A DNA stretch of 64,000 nt from Mucilaginibacter gracilis (GCF_003633615.1 NZ_RBKU01000001.1:3968001-4032000); one strand, 5' to 3'; positions 8,622-17,303 are shown, counted from the stretch's first letter. Made by a program: numbers and translations. Notes: generated from the sequence alone by a model not told the origin.

Positions 8622-9284
8622 GTGAGGCTGATCGTCGGAAAATCCGGCAGGCAGCAGGAATCATTTAACCTGTTTACTATGTTAGAAAAGATGAGTGAAA
8701 AGCTGTACGGACAGCTTACCGGCGACATTGAGAAAATTGTTGCCAGGGAAACAGAGCCTTTTAAAATTCTGTCTGCGGTGCTGAAATGTGTCAGAGAAGC
8801 ACTTAAAAAGTTAAAAGACCATGTGCTTAAAAACCCCTTTGCCGATGAAGCCGCCCAGATACATTTCTTTAAGCACATCAAGCCTAAATTCTTTGCCCTG
8901 CGTATTTACTACCTGGAATGGTACGGGATCGTAACCGGCATCCCTGCCGGGGACAAAGAAGTGTTGAAAGCCGCCTATAACGAGGAACTGAAGGTGATCC
9001 AGCGTTTCTTTAGGCTGATTGCATTTTATTACCAGTACTATCGCCTCGGGGCAACTGAACTGGATAGCCTGTTATTTGTGCGTGGCGTAGAGGTGCAAAG
9101 CGTGCTGATCCCTGAAGTGCCGGAACTTGACCCCGAGTTTGCCACCAGCTGCGATTACCTGTTTTCCAAGATTATACTTTCAAAAATTGATCAATTTTAT
9201 AATAGTAAACAGGCTTTTCAAATTACTTCTAAAGAAGAGAAATTATTTGCGAAGAATATGATCATTGAGGTCAACAGCAAATAA
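8622..9284 (+). CDS. RteC-like regulatory protein
   Basis: 220 residues in the frame from GTG 8622; an ATG at 8679 (MLEKMSEKLYGQL) is an equally good start and gives 201 residues. The core AAQIHFFKHIKPKFFALRIYYLEWYGI (about residues 85-112) is the signature of RteC, the excision regulator of Bacteroides conjugative transposons such as CTnDOT, which is a helix-turn-helix DNA-binding protein. The end (ITSKEEKLFAKNMIIEVNSK) is short for the family, so the C-terminal DNA-binding part may be reduced. No integrase, excisionase or transfer gene is visible nearby, hence probably a relic of an integrated element or a domesticated regulator. Confidence 0.7.
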   Translation: MRLIVGKSGRQQESFNLFTMLEKMSEKLYGQLTGDIEKIVARETEPFKILSAVLKCVREALKKLKDHVLKNPFADEAAQIHFFKHIKPKFFALRIYYLEWYGIVTGIPAGDKEVLKAAYNEELKVIQRFFRLIAFYYQYYRLGATELDSLLFVRGVEVQSVLIPEVPELDPEFATSCDYLFSKIILSKIDQFYNSKQAFQITSKEEKLFAKNMIIEVNSK

Positions 9285-9406
9285 TATTATTACTCCAATT
9301 TATCTTGGACCTTTTTTAAAATATTTTCCGCTGTAGCCGCCAAATTTTTCAAATCTTGTAAAAAATGGTTCGAAAATTCGGGTTCGTCGGTTACAGAGAG
9401 AATGAG

Positions 9407-9438
9407 AAGCCTTGAATCAGAAGATTTGAGGCTTTTTT
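9407..9438 (+). terminator. Rho-independent terminator after rteC-like gene
   Basis: 12-base arms AAGCCTTGAATC (9407-9418) and GATTTGAGGCTT (9423-9434) pair fully when two G-U pairs are allowed. The loop is AGAA and six T follow (9433-9438). It would end plus-strand transcription from the LuxR/RteC unit. Confidence 0.7.
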
Positions 9439-9473
9439 CTGTTGAATGTAGTTGTAAACTATTTGCATATTAG

Positions 9474-9504
9474 TCCGAAGTTGGAAACTTCGGACAGCGT
9501 CCGG
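9474..9504. repeat. Two overlapping perfect palindromes
   Basis: TCCGAAGTT-GGA-AACTTCGGA (9474-9494) is a perfect 9-bp stem. CGGAC-AGC-GTCCG begins inside its right arm (9491-9503). The pair lies at the change from accessory to core-like DNA, and could be a REP-type element or a junction scar. Confidence 0.45.
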
Positions 9505-9593
9505 TCATATTATAACACAGCAAAGCACTTTGGCTTTTGTGGAAAATACTGGTAAGGGTAACTATCCGTTTGATAGTTTGTTTGTTTCCGATA

Positions 9594-10406
9594 TTACTTT
9601 GCCGAACCTTTTGACGCTTGCAAAGCGCTGATGCGGGTTGCAACATCAACCATTGGGGCTATCCAAATTTCTTTTTCGTTGGCTTTTAAATAGTGTATCA
9701 GCTTGCTGTGGTCGGCCAGGCTAACGTTAAGGTTGTGGCCGCCGCCTACGCCGTGAAATAAAAATACAAGCAGCGTATGGCTTTGTTGGGCCTGCTTCAC
9801 CAGGTTTATCATATAATCGGCAGTTTGGCCGTTAATGGCATAGCATTTTATATTATCCAAATCAACGTCTGTTGCAGTTTGCAAACCGGGGCTTACACCA
9901 CGGGCACCCGCAAAATCGGGTTTGAGTGCAGTATAGAAATTTTCGCCGCCAATGGTTAAATCGCCGCAAGGGAAAGCAAAGGTGCGCAGGTTTTTACCGT
10001 CAATTGCTTTTAGTAAAGTATTATTTTGCCTTATCTCGTTAACGGCGCGGGCCACAGTGTATTTACTTAAATCGTTTTCGGGTGTTATCCAGCTTCTTGT
10101 CGGTCCGCCGCTGCAAGGGTGAAACAACGAGTGGTTACCCAGTTCGTGGCCATGCATTGCCGCTGTGCGCCATTCGCCCAGCCGCTTGTTAATCACCGGC
10201 GATGAGCCAATGAGATAAAAAGTACCCTTTAGCTTTAACGAATCCAGCGCGGGTATCACATTATCAAGGTCTATATCCAAAGCATCATCGTAAGTGAGTA
10301 CCACTGCACACTGTTTATTGTTCCAGGTACCTTTATCCTGGGCCAGGGCAGGTATACCGGTTAGCAAAAAAAGTAATGTAAAAACTGATTTCCTAATCTC
10401 AAACAT
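9594..10406 (-). CDS. Secreted polysaccharide deacetylase (NodB family)
   Basis: Start taken at the internal ATG (10406), which gives a clean signal peptide MFEIRKSVFTLLFLLTGIPALAQ; the longer frame from 10436 adds ten unlikely residues. The NodB fold is seen: TYDDALD (general base and metal Asp), then HGHELGNHSLFHP (metal His), then RTFAFPCGD, and LLVFLFHGVGGGHNLN near the end. The enzyme removes N- or O-acetyl groups from a cell-surface or exogenous polysaccharide in the periplasm or outside. It stands alone between the accessory stretch and pyrE. A second, unrelated-looking member is at 43167. Confidence 0.85.
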   Translation of the reverse strand: MFEIRKSVFTLLFLLTGIPALAQDKGTWNNKQCAVVLTYDDALDIDLDNVIPALDSLKLKGTFYLIGSSPVINKRLGEWRTAAMHGHELGNHSLFHPCSGGPTRSWITPENDLSKYTVARAVNEIRQNNTLLKAIDGKNLRTFAFPCGDLTIGGENFYTALKPDFAGARGVSPGLQTATDVDLDNIKCYAINGQTADYMINLVKQAQQSHTLLVFLFHGVGGGHNLNVSLADHSKLIHYLKANEKEIWIAPMVDVATRISALQASKGSAK

Positions 10407-10775
10407 CCCTGTAATATTGTTAATCGGCATTTTCAATTGTGTTTAATTACTTGCCTAATATGCACAAAATACTGGTTAGGTATTTTACTAAGGGCGCAAT
10501 TTATTGCAATCATCAAATAAAACAAATTTGAAGTTGAAAAATAAATCTGCGGTTGGGTAGATATAAAATCTTTTGGTTTTTTAACTTTGCTTAATTGAAA
10601 GTAGGAGATTTTGAATTATCATTTTGCAATTGGTGTGGTTTTGAAAGCACTGGTTGACCAACAAAGCAGCGCTTTTTTTAACTCTTTTATAGCCGATAAA
10701 TATTGACTAAACTCTCTTTAAATCTCCTCGAAAATTAAAAAGAGATAAAAATTAAATTAAATACATCATCTAACT
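10407..10775. other. Divergent intergenic region before pyrE
   Basis: 369 bases between the minus-strand deacetylase and pyrE, AT-rich, with no gene seen on either strand. TAACTTTG at 10582-10589 matches the Bacteroidota -7 box TAnnTTTG. The nearest upstream TTGG (10553) is 26 bases away, longer than usual, so a pyrE promoter here is only a candidate. Confidence 0.35.
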
Positions 10776-11429
10776 ATGTTTGATAAAAGTGAGACTGAAC
10801 AAGAAGTTGCCGAATTTTTACTACAGATTAAAGCTGTAAAACTTCAACCTAACGATCCTTTTACCTGGGCATCGGGCTGGAAATCTCCTATTTATTGCGA
10901 TAACCGTGTTACGCTTTCGCATCCGGCTATCCGTACCTATATCCGCCAAAAATTAGTGCGTTTAATACAAGACGAATTTGGCCCCGTAGCCTGTATTGCA
11001 GGTGTTGCCACCGCAGGTATTCCGCAAGGAGTATTAGTGGCGCAGGAGTTGGGTTTGCCCTTTGTTTACGTGCGTGCCAAAGCCAAAGAACACGGCACCG
11101 GCAATTTAATTGAGGGCGATGTGTTTGAGGGCCAACGGGTTTTAGTGGTTGAAGATTTAATATCAACCGGGAAAAGCAGCCTTCAGGCGGTTGACGCGCT
11201 ACGCGCCGCCGGTTGTGATGTTGCCGGCCTGGTAGCCATATTTACTTATGGTTTTGATTTGGCTGTGCAAAACTTTAAAGATGCAGGTTGCAAATTTGCT
11301 GCCTTATCAAACTATAAAGCCCTTGTTGAGTATGCCGAGCAACATCAGTACATCTCTAAAAGTGATGTTTACCTTTTGGAGCAATGGCGCGAAAACCCGG
11401 CTGAATGGGGACAAATAGCTACCACATAA
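10776..11429 (+). CDS. pyrE: Orotate phosphoribosyltransferase
   Basis: 217 residues, full length for the family. It converts orotate and PRPP to orotidine 5'-phosphate in UMP synthesis in the cytoplasm. The substrate loop FTWASGWKSPIYCDNRV and the PRPP-binding motif RVLVVEDLISTGKSS (about residues 120-135) are both intact, as is AGVATAGIPQGVLVAQEL. A SRPBCC protein gene follows 12 bases later on the same strand and is probably cotranscribed. Start ATG is preceded by an A-rich leader typical of this phylum. Confidence 0.95.
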   Translation: MFDKSETEQEVAEFLLQIKAVKLQPNDPFTWASGWKSPIYCDNRVTLSHPAIRTYIRQKLVRLIQDEFGPVACIAGVATAGIPQGVLVAQELGLPFVYVRAKAKEHGTGNLIEGDVFEGQRVLVVEDLISTGKSSLQAVDALRAAGCDVAGLVAIFTYGFDLAVQNFKDAGCKFAALSNYKALVEYAEQHQYISKSDVYLLEQWRENPAEWGQIATT

Positions 11430-11441
11430 AACATTTGAGAT

Positions 11442-11837
11442 ATGACTGATTTTGAAAGCCGCGTTACCGTTAATAAACCTGTAGGTGAGGTTTATAGCTT
11501 TTTGGCCGATTTGAATAACCACCAACAGTTGATGCCCGAAAACATTTATAATTGGACATCAACCGCCGATGAGGCCCGCTTTACTATACAAAACATGGCC
11601 AAGCTGGTTTTAAAAGTGAACAACCGCGTTGAAAATAAAGAAATATCAATTGTACCGGCTGAGGCTGCGCCTTTTGATTTGGAGCTAAAATGGGTGTTGG
11701 AAGATAATGGCACTACAACAACTGCTGTTTATAAAATTGCTGCCGATTTAAACATGATGATGAAAATGCTGGTAAGCGGACCGTTACAAAAATTAGCCGA
11801 TAGCGAAACCACAAGTTTAGCCCAAATACTGAGCTAA
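11442..11837 (+). CDS. SRPBCC (START-like) family protein
   Basis: 131 residues with the opening strand and helix of the SRPBCC/polyketide-cyclase-like fold (FESRVTVNKPVGEVYSFLADLNNHQQLMP) and a long C-terminal helix (MMKMLVSGPLQKLADSETTSLAQIL). The fold binds hydrophobic ligands in a cavity; the ligand here is unknown. It is 12 bases downstream of pyrE, an association I read as operon convenience rather than a known pathway link. Confidence 0.75.
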   Translation: MTDFESRVTVNKPVGEVYSFLADLNNHQQLMPENIYNWTSTADEARFTIQNMAKLVLKVNNRVENKEISIVPAEAAPFDLELKWVLEDNGTTTTAVYKIAADLNMMMKMLVSGPLQKLADSETTSLAQILS

Positions 11838-11887
11838 TTGCGTAGTTAAGCCTTATTAAAGCTGGCAAACAATAGGTAAGATTGCAA

Positions 11888-11989
11888 TTAGCGCATTTTA
11901 TTGAAAAAATCAATAAACTTATGCATCAGTGCGTCGAACACTAAAACTCCAATAACCAACGCCGAAATTATAAACAAAGTATTTGCCAT
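11888..11989 (-). CDS. 33-residue single-span membrane peptide
   Basis: ATG at 11989-11987, stop TAA at 11890-11888. The product MANTLFIISALVIGVLVFDALMHKFIDFFNKMR is one membrane helix with an amphipathic basic tail, a layout of real small membrane proteins. A plus-strand frame over the same bases (79 codons) has no such character and is rejected. The start codon lies inside a palindrome (11985-12022), so expression may be controlled by a binding protein or hairpin. Confidence 0.5.
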   Translation of the reverse strand: MANTLFIISALVIGVLVFDALMHKFIDFFNKMR

Positions 11990-12022
11990 TATCTTAATGT
12001 TTTTGATATTAAAGATAATGGC
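11985..12022. promoter_or_regulatory. Palindrome over the start of the 33-residue peptide gene
   Basis: GCCATTATCTTAAT (11985-11998) pairs with ATTAAAGATAATGGC (12008-12022), allowing one bulged base and a 9-base loop. It covers the start codon and the leader of the minus-strand peptide gene. Confidence 0.45.
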
Positions 12023-12108
12023 AATAGCGGTGCCAATAGGTTTTATCAATTTAGTTATTTGTTTATCAGGTGGTTACTTCTATGTAAGTGGTATTGCTTG
12101 CACGCTCT

Positions 12109-12130
12109 GGGGTTTCAATACCCCTTTTTT
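12109..12130 (+). terminator. Possible terminator
   Basis: GGGGT-TTCAAT-ACCCC followed by six T (12125-12130). The stem is only 5 bp. It could end plus-strand transcripts coming from pyrE and the SRPBCC gene, although it is about 270 bases beyond them. Confidence 0.4.
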
Positions 12131-12169
12131 ATTCCAATAAAAGGAGCAATTTCCACACTTTATAAATTG

Positions 12170-12997
12170 TTAGCGCCGCTTCCTTTTAAAATAAAACAGT
12201 ACTAGTAAAATAGTAACCGCTATGGCGCCCCCAACAATTAGCGTAGTAAAAATATGGTTTGACTCAGATCTTTGCGAGCCCGGACCTTTTTGAGTTGTGG
12301 CTTGTTTTTGCTTTAATTTAAGTTGAGACGAATCGTTTTGTTTTTTGAGCAATGCGATTTTTTGAGCGTTTTGTTGTTTGCTTACCGAATCTTTCAAAAA
12401 AGCAATCCGGTTTGTAATCTGTTTGTTTTTTTTCGAATCACCTTGTTGCGTATAAAAATCAGCATATGCTTCCTCAACCTTTATCTGGAGCGTTATGCCT
12501 GGTGTGAGTTTGGCAAATCTCATTGCTTCATGTAAATCTTTCCTGGCTATAGCGTAGTCTTTGGTTTCGGTTTTTACAACGGCCAGGGCAATAAGCGAGT
12601 TTATGATGTTGCCGGTATCTTTAAGTTGTATTGATAGCGAATTAGACTGAACTGAAAACCATTTAGCCTGGGTGTATTTTTTTTGCAAATGGTAAACCAA
12701 TGCCAAATGGTCAAAGGTTTCTCGCACCCCTATGGTATCCCTAAATTTGGAATACATGTGCAAACCCTTCATAATATATTCAATAGCCTGGTTTAATTCT
12801 TTTTGAGTGGCTGTAGGCACGGCAAGCTTAAGCGCCAACCGGTTTAATGTATCGGCTTTTACCGTTTGCGAGCGAATGTATTGCGCACGTGTCATGGTAT
12901 CGGTTACCATAGCGTGCGCATACATTTTTGTGCTCATGGCTAAGATGAGCAGCGTGGCTGTAAGCAGGTATTTTATCAAAACGGTATTGTTTAGCAT
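12170..12997 (-). CDS. TPR-like protein with C-terminal membrane anchor
   Basis: 275 residues. An N-terminal signal or anchor (YLLTATLLILAMSTKMYAHA) is followed by helical tetratricopeptide-like repeats (about residues 45-200: AIEYIMKGLHMYSKFRDTIG, FDHLALVYHLQKKYTQAKWFSVQSNSL). Then come a coiled coil rich in K and Q and a membrane helix (TLIVGGAIAVTILLVLFYFKRKRR). This is the sensor half of the TPR histidine kinases and TPR-LuxR regulators common in Bacteroidota, without the cytoplasmic output domain. It could be a truncated sensor or a free-standing periplasmic scaffold. Confidence 0.7.
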   Translation of the reverse strand: MLNNTVLIKYLLTATLLILAMSTKMYAHAMVTDTMTRAQYIRSQTVKADTLNRLALKLAVPTATQKELNQAIEYIMKGLHMYSKFRDTIGVRETFDHLALVYHLQKKYTQAKWFSVQSNSLSIQLKDTGNIINSLIALAVVKTETKDYAIARKDLHEAMRFAKLTPGITLQIKVEEAYADFYTQQGDSKKNKQITNRIAFLKDSVSKQQNAQKIALLKKQNDSSQLKLKQKQATTQKGPGSQRSESNHIFTTLIVGGAIAVTILLVLFYFKRKRR

Positions 12998-13075
12998 ACG
13001 GAGAGTGAAATGTTTTGTTTGTTAATGTAAAACAAAACGGGCTAATAACGCTTAATATAAGCAAAATATATTGTT

Positions 13076-13510
13076 ATGAGTTTTTTGGAACCGGGAACGC
13101 AAAGTGTGGATGAAAGCAAAAAGGGAAAGTTGCTACAAAGTCCGCACATTAAAACCGCCAGCTTATTTGGCGTAGTGTTATTTCTTTTTGCGATGCTATT
13201 TATCTTTGGCATCGATAAAAACGAAACCCGCCATCTTAGCGTTAAACCTAATGCTCAACAGGCCTACAGCATGGCACAAAGTTTTGTGAAAGACAAACTG
13301 AAACTACCGGCCTCGGCAGATTTTTCTAAAAATAATTTTCACGCAAATATTGATACCTCAACCAACACATACGTTTTAAACGGCTATGTAAATGCCCAAA
13401 GTGTAGGCGGCAGGTTTATAAAGCAACAATGGACAACTAAACTAAAATTTACCGGTGGCGACTGGGCCAACCGTAAAAGCTGGCAGGTTGAACTTGTGGA
13501 TATTGATTGA
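13076..13510 (+). CDS. Hypothetical single-span membrane protein
   Basis: 144 residues with one membrane helix near residues 28-47 (ASLFGVVLFLFAMLFIFGI). The extracytoplasmic domain then contains AYSMAQSFVKDKLKLPASADFS and strands NTYVLNGYVNAQSVGGRF, KQQWTTKLKFTGGDW. The segment KDKLKLPASADF...VNAQ...GG resembles small exported domains found in many bacteria whose role is unknown. It is divergent from the TPR gene. No function is claimed. Confidence 0.65.
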   Translation: MSFLEPGTQSVDESKKGKLLQSPHIKTASLFGVVLFLFAMLFIFGIDKNETRHLSVKPNAQQAYSMAQSFVKDKLKLPASADFSKNNFHANIDTSTNTYVLNGYVNAQSVGGRFIKQQWTTKLKFTGGDWANRKSWQVELVDID

Positions 13511-13577
13511 ATTTAGCTTTGATAGTATCATTTGATAGTATCAAGCATATGAATTTGCTCCTTATAACAGGAAGCTA

Positions 13578-13970
13578 TTATTCCCCTAAGCAAATTTGAA
13601 TGGGTATGAAATATCGCACTCTCACTACTTTTCCATTTAAACTACCTGGTGTCCATTTGGGTGCCTTTTTTAGACTGTTAACTATTTGGTCGTATATTAC
13701 GTCTGCACCTTTAAGTTTTTCGAAATTAGTCAATGTACCGTCTTTTTCAACTATAAACTGAATAACCGTGCGACTTTCCAGCATCACATTTTCATTATTT
13801 TTTGGATAATGTACGTTATCCATTAGCAATTTGCCAAGTGCCGCCTCACCACCCGGAAACTTTGGCTGCACTTCAACAGCATTATAAACCGTGGTATCGA
13901 CCTCTGCTTTTTGAGCAATACAAAAAAGCGGCAGACATATTAACAGAATTATGTATACCAGCTTTCTCAT
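13578..13970 (-). CDS. Short exported TonB C-terminal-like protein
   Basis: 130 residues: signal peptide (MRKLVYIILLICLPLFCIAQ) and then a TonB C-terminal fold (VQPKFPGGEAALGKLLMDNVHYP..., VIQFIVEKDGTLTNFEKLKG, KKAPKWTPGSLNGKVVRVRYFIPIQI). The domain lacks the usual inner-membrane anchor and proline-rich spanner, so it cannot act as a classic TonB energy transducer alone. Such short forms are common in Bacteroidota. It sits 4 bases upstream of the polyprenyl synthase stop and starts the same transcript only if both share a downstream read-through. Confidence 0.8.
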   Translation of the reverse strand: MRKLVYIILLICLPLFCIAQKAEVDTTVYNAVEVQPKFPGGEAALGKLLMDNVHYPKNNENVMLESRTVIQFIVEKDGTLTNFEKLKGADVIYDQIVNSLKKAPKWTPGSLNGKVVRVRYFIPIQICLGE

Positions 13971-13974
13971 AACT

Positions 13975-14949
13975 TTAATATTCCCTCACCAACAGCGCAT
14001 CAGCAAACTCTTTCAAAACTGTTTTGCGGTTATCGGGCAGGTTAATTTTTTCGAAGTTTTGTAAGGCTTTTTCGGCATATTGGCTCATTTCGGCTTCGGC
14101 ACGCTCGCGAATGCCCAGTTGGTTGTAAATGCTTTTCACGGCTTCAACTTTTTTTGCCGGGTCAAAATCATCGGCGGCAAGCCATTGGTTAAGTTGGGTA
14201 AGGGTTTCGCCCTGGGCTAATTCAAGAGCTTTAATAAGCAGGTAAGTTTTTTTATTGGATATAATGTCGCCGCCAACCTGTTTGCCAAATTTTTCAGGAT
14301 CGCCGTAAACATCCAGAATATCATCCTGTAGTTGGAAAGCAATGCCCAGTTGTTCGCCAAAGTTGTATAGCAAAGTGCCTTCGCTGTCGGTAGCACCGCC
14401 TATTAGTGCGCCCATTTTTAGTGCGCCACCAACTAACACGGCAGTTTTTAGGCGTATCATGTTAATATATTCGTCTATACCAACAATGGCACGTGTTTCA
14501 AAATTCATGTCAATTTGCTGGCCTTCGCAAACGCCAACGGCAGTATTATTAAAAACATCCAATACAGGGCGCAAAATGCTATCGTTAACCTGCATAATGA
14601 GTTTGTTTGATTCTACCATCATCACATCTCCCGAAAGGATGGCTACATTGGCGTTCCATTTTTCGTGTACGGTTGGTTTGCCACGGCGTAATGGAGCTTT
14701 GTCCATAATGTCATCGTGCATCAGCGTAAAGTTGTGAAAAACCTCAATAGCCAGGGCGGGCGCAAGGGCTTGTTCAACATCGCCGCCAAACATATCACAG
14801 GCCATCAATAGCAGGCATGGGCGCAAGCGTTTACCACCGAGCGACATAATGTAGCCTATCGGGTCGTAAAGCTCTGCAGGCGAAGCGCCGTAGCGTTTAT
14901 TGGCAATGTATTGATTTATTGAATTTTGTAACTGCTGTATTTGCTGCAT
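13975..14949 (-). CDS. Polyprenyl diphosphate synthase (trans-isoprenyl type)
   Basis: Start taken at ATG 14949 (MQQIQQLQNSINQ), giving 324 residues; nine codons further upstream are also open but add an atypical leader. It condenses isopentenyl diphosphate with allylic diphosphates to make longer prenyl chains. The first Asp-rich motif is in LMHDDIMDKAPLRRGKPTVH and the second in QLQDDILDVYGD; GGKRLRPCLLL gives the pyrophosphate-binding Lys-Arg. Chain length (geranylgeranyl or octaprenyl for quinones) is not decided by eye. It is on the minus strand near rnr. Confidence 0.92.
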   Translation of the reverse strand: MQQIQQLQNSINQYIANKRYGASPAELYDPIGYIMSLGGKRLRPCLLLMACDMFGGDVEQALAPALAIEVFHNFTLMHDDIMDKAPLRRGKPTVHEKWNANVAILSGDVMMVESNKLIMQVNDSILRPVLDVFNNTAVGVCEGQQIDMNFETRAIVGIDEYINMIRLKTAVLVGGALKMGALIGGATDSEGTLLYNFGEQLGIAFQLQDDILDVYGDPEKFGKQVGGDIISNKKTYLLIKALELAQGETLTQLNQWLAADDFDPAKKVEAVKSIYNQLGIRERAEAEMSQYAEKALQNFEKINLPDNRKTVLKEFADALLVREY

Positions 14950-15085
14950 GTGTAACCTGTAACCTATAATTTGCAAAAGTAATAATTAGTAGCAAGTAGT
15001 TAGTATCAAGTGCTAAAGCCAACGTTATTTTACACCAAATTTAAAACTTTAGCATTCAAAAATACTTGCTATCCGGTAATTAAAA

Positions 15086-17224
15086 CTACTGTTCGTGAAT
15101 TAGCGTGAAATCAATCTGTTTTTTTGTTAAATCAACACTCTTCACTTTTATCTTCACCTCGTCGCCCAAACGGTAAGTTTTCTTTTTACGCTGACCGATA
15201 ATGGCGTAATTTTTTTCGTCGAGGGTATAAAAATCGTCGGATATATCGCGCAGGCGTATCATGCCTTCGCATTTATTTTCAATAATCTCCACATACATGC
15301 CCCACTCGGTAACGCCCGAAATAATGCCGGTAAACAAGTTGCCCACCTGGTCTTTAAGGTATTCGGCCTGTTTGTATTTAACCGATGCGCGTTCGGCATC
15401 AGCGGCTTTTTTCTCCATTTGCGAACTGTGTACGCAAAGCACCTCGTAATTTTCGGCATTGGCCGATTGGCCTCCGCTTAAATAAAGCTGCAACAAGCGG
15501 TGTACCATCACATCCGGATAGCGGCGTATTGGAGAGGTAAAGTGGGTATAAAAATCGAAAGCCAAACCGTAGTGGCTTGTTTTTTTGGTGGTATAAATGG
15601 CTTTTGCCATTGAGCGTATGGCTAATTGCGTTAACACGTTTTGCTCTTTTTTACCCTCAACATCTTCCATCAAATGGTTTAACGATCGGGCAATTTCCTT
15701 GTCGCTTTTGGTGTTAATTTTATAACCAAACCTTGCCGCAAACAGCGCAAAGCCGGCCAGCGTATCTTGCTTAGGCGAATCGTGAGATCGGTAAACAAAG
15801 GTGTATTGATGTTTTCCTTTGCCTTTTTTAGCTATAAACTCGGCAACCTTGCGGTTTGCCAGCAACATATAATCTTCAATTAGTTTGTGGGCGTCTTTAC
15901 GCTCCTTTACATAAACGCCTATGGGTTTGCCGGTGTCGTCAAGTTTAAACTTAACCTCTTTAGTTTCAAAGCTAATTGCGCCGTTTTTAAATTTCCGGTC
16001 GCGTAGTTTGTAGGCAAGCTGGTTTAATATGGTTATCTCTTTAATGTATTCGCCGTCTTCGTTCTCTATAATTTCCTGCACCTCTTCGTAAGTAAAACGG
16101 CGGTTACTGTGTATAACCGTTTTACCAAACCATTCGGTAACTACGTTGGCCTCGGCATCTAATTCAAACACTGCCGAAAAGCAAAGCTTATCCTCGTTAG
16201 GGCGCAACGAGCATAAACCGTTTGATAACCTTTCGGGAAGCATCGGGATAACCCTGTCAACCAGGTAAACCGATGTGCCGCGCTCATAAGCCTCTTTATC
16301 CAATGCCGAATCGGGAATGATGTAATGCGATACATCGGCAATATGAACACCAATTTCGTAATTGCCGTTATCAAGGTATTTAAACGATATGGCATCATCA
16401 AAATCCTTGGCGTCAAAAGGGTCAATGGTAAAGGTTAGCACATCCCTAAAATCACGGCGTTTGGCAATTTCCTCTGCGGTAATAACGTCGGATATGGCGT
16501 TAGCCTCATGCTCAACCTCGGCGGGGAAAGATAGGGGGAAACCGTATTCGGCCAGTATGGCGTTCATCTCGGTATCGTTTTCGCCTTGTTTGCCTAGTAC
16601 ACTTTTAATGCGGCCAACCGGGTTTTTAGCTTCGGGCGGCCAATCGGTTATTTCGGCTAAAGCCTTCTCGCCATTTTTTGCACCGTTTATTTCGTTAAGC
16701 GGGATAAAAATATCATGTAGCATTTTACGATCATCGGGAACAAAAAATGCAAACCGTTCCGATAGTTTTACAATGCCCGTAAACTCCATTTTATGGCGTT
16801 TAATAATCTCTATCACTTCACCTTCTTTACGCTTGCCCTTGCTTTTGGCATATACGTAAACTTTTACAATATCGCCGTTAAGGGCGTTTCGTAACTTGCG
16901 TGGGGCTACGTAAATATCGCTTTCAAATTCGTCGTCGGTAACAATAAAGGCCGAGCCATCGTTGGTTAAATCAACCTTGCCCTCAACAAATGTTTTTAGT
17001 TCAAGCAATTGATATTTGCCTGGCGAAGTTTCTTTTAAAGTTTGATTAAAGGCTTCGTCTTTAAGTATTTCGAGTATAACAGCTTTTGATTCGGGTTCGA
17101 GTATATTAAGCTTTGCAGATACCTGCTTGTGGTTTAGTGCCAGGTTGCCATTCTGTTCAAACACGTTAAGTACCAATTGTGTAAGTACTTGTTTGATAGA
17201 GTGGTTTTTTTCTTTTTTAGACAT
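15086..17224 (-). CDS. rnr: Ribonuclease R
   Basis: 712 residues, full length. RNase R is a processive 3'-to-5' exoribonuclease that degrades structured RNA. Order seen: an N-terminal winged-helix segment (HSIKQVLTQLVLNVFEQNGNLAL), cold-shock-like domains (EGKVDLTNDGSAFIV, FTGIVKLSERFAFFVPDD), the catalytic RNB domain with the Mg-binding Asp cluster DPFDAKDFDDA (around residue 270), the FYTHFTSPIRRYPDVMVHRLL motif, and a C-terminal S1 domain (LFTGIISGVTEWGMYVEI). All key residues look intact. It stands alone on the minus strand. Confidence 0.95.
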   Translation of the reverse strand: MSKKEKNHSIKQVLTQLVLNVFEQNGNLALNHKQVSAKLNILEPESKAVILEILKDEAFNQTLKETSPGKYQLLELKTFVEGKVDLTNDGSAFIVTDDEFESDIYVAPRKLRNALNGDIVKVYVYAKSKGKRKEGEVIEIIKRHKMEFTGIVKLSERFAFFVPDDRKMLHDIFIPLNEINGAKNGEKALAEITDWPPEAKNPVGRIKSVLGKQGENDTEMNAILAEYGFPLSFPAEVEHEANAISDVITAEEIAKRRDFRDVLTFTIDPFDAKDFDDAISFKYLDNGNYEIGVHIADVSHYIIPDSALDKEAYERGTSVYLVDRVIPMLPERLSNGLCSLRPNEDKLCFSAVFELDAEANVVTEWFGKTVIHSNRRFTYEEVQEIIENEDGEYIKEITILNQLAYKLRDRKFKNGAISFETKEVKFKLDDTGKPIGVYVKERKDAHKLIEDYMLLANRKVAEFIAKKGKGKHQYTFVYRSHDSPKQDTLAGFALFAARFGYKINTKSDKEIARSLNHLMEDVEGKKEQNVLTQLAIRSMAKAIYTTKKTSHYGLAFDFYTHFTSPIRRYPDVMVHRLLQLYLSGGQSANAENYEVLCVHSSQMEKKAADAERASVKYKQAEYLKDQVGNLFTGIISGVTEWGMYVEIIENKCEGMIRLRDISDDFYTLDEKNYAIIGQRKKKTYRLGDEVKIKVKSVDLTKKQIDFTLIHEQ

Positions 17225-17303
17225 ATTAATTATTTGTACACTAAGGTACGTTTATTTAAGAGTTTTAAATGTAATGCATGTGTTAAATTGGCCTTTCCCA
17301 AAA

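Larger units (their letters stand above)
9285..9593. other. Intergenic stretch with short minus-strand frame and hairpins
   Basis: No full gene. On the minus strand a frame with no start ATG runs from about 9460 to a TAA at 9290-9292 and ends ...EPEFSNHFLQDLKNLAATAENILKKVQDKLE, which has protein-like composition and could be the tail of a lost gene. An overlapping minus frame begins with ATG but stops after about 25 codons, so a decayed, frameshifted gene is possible. The stretch also holds a terminator (9407-9438) and two stacked palindromes (9474-9504). Confidence 0.4.

Noticed and set aside
11901..12140. 79-codon plus-strand frame
   Set aside because: It overlaps the better supported minus-strand membrane peptide and reads through a palindrome; no family or leader seen.
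16362..16859. 165-codon plus-strand frame opposite rnr
   Set aside because: Antisense to intact RNase R coding sequence, with Ser/Leu-rich low-quality composition.
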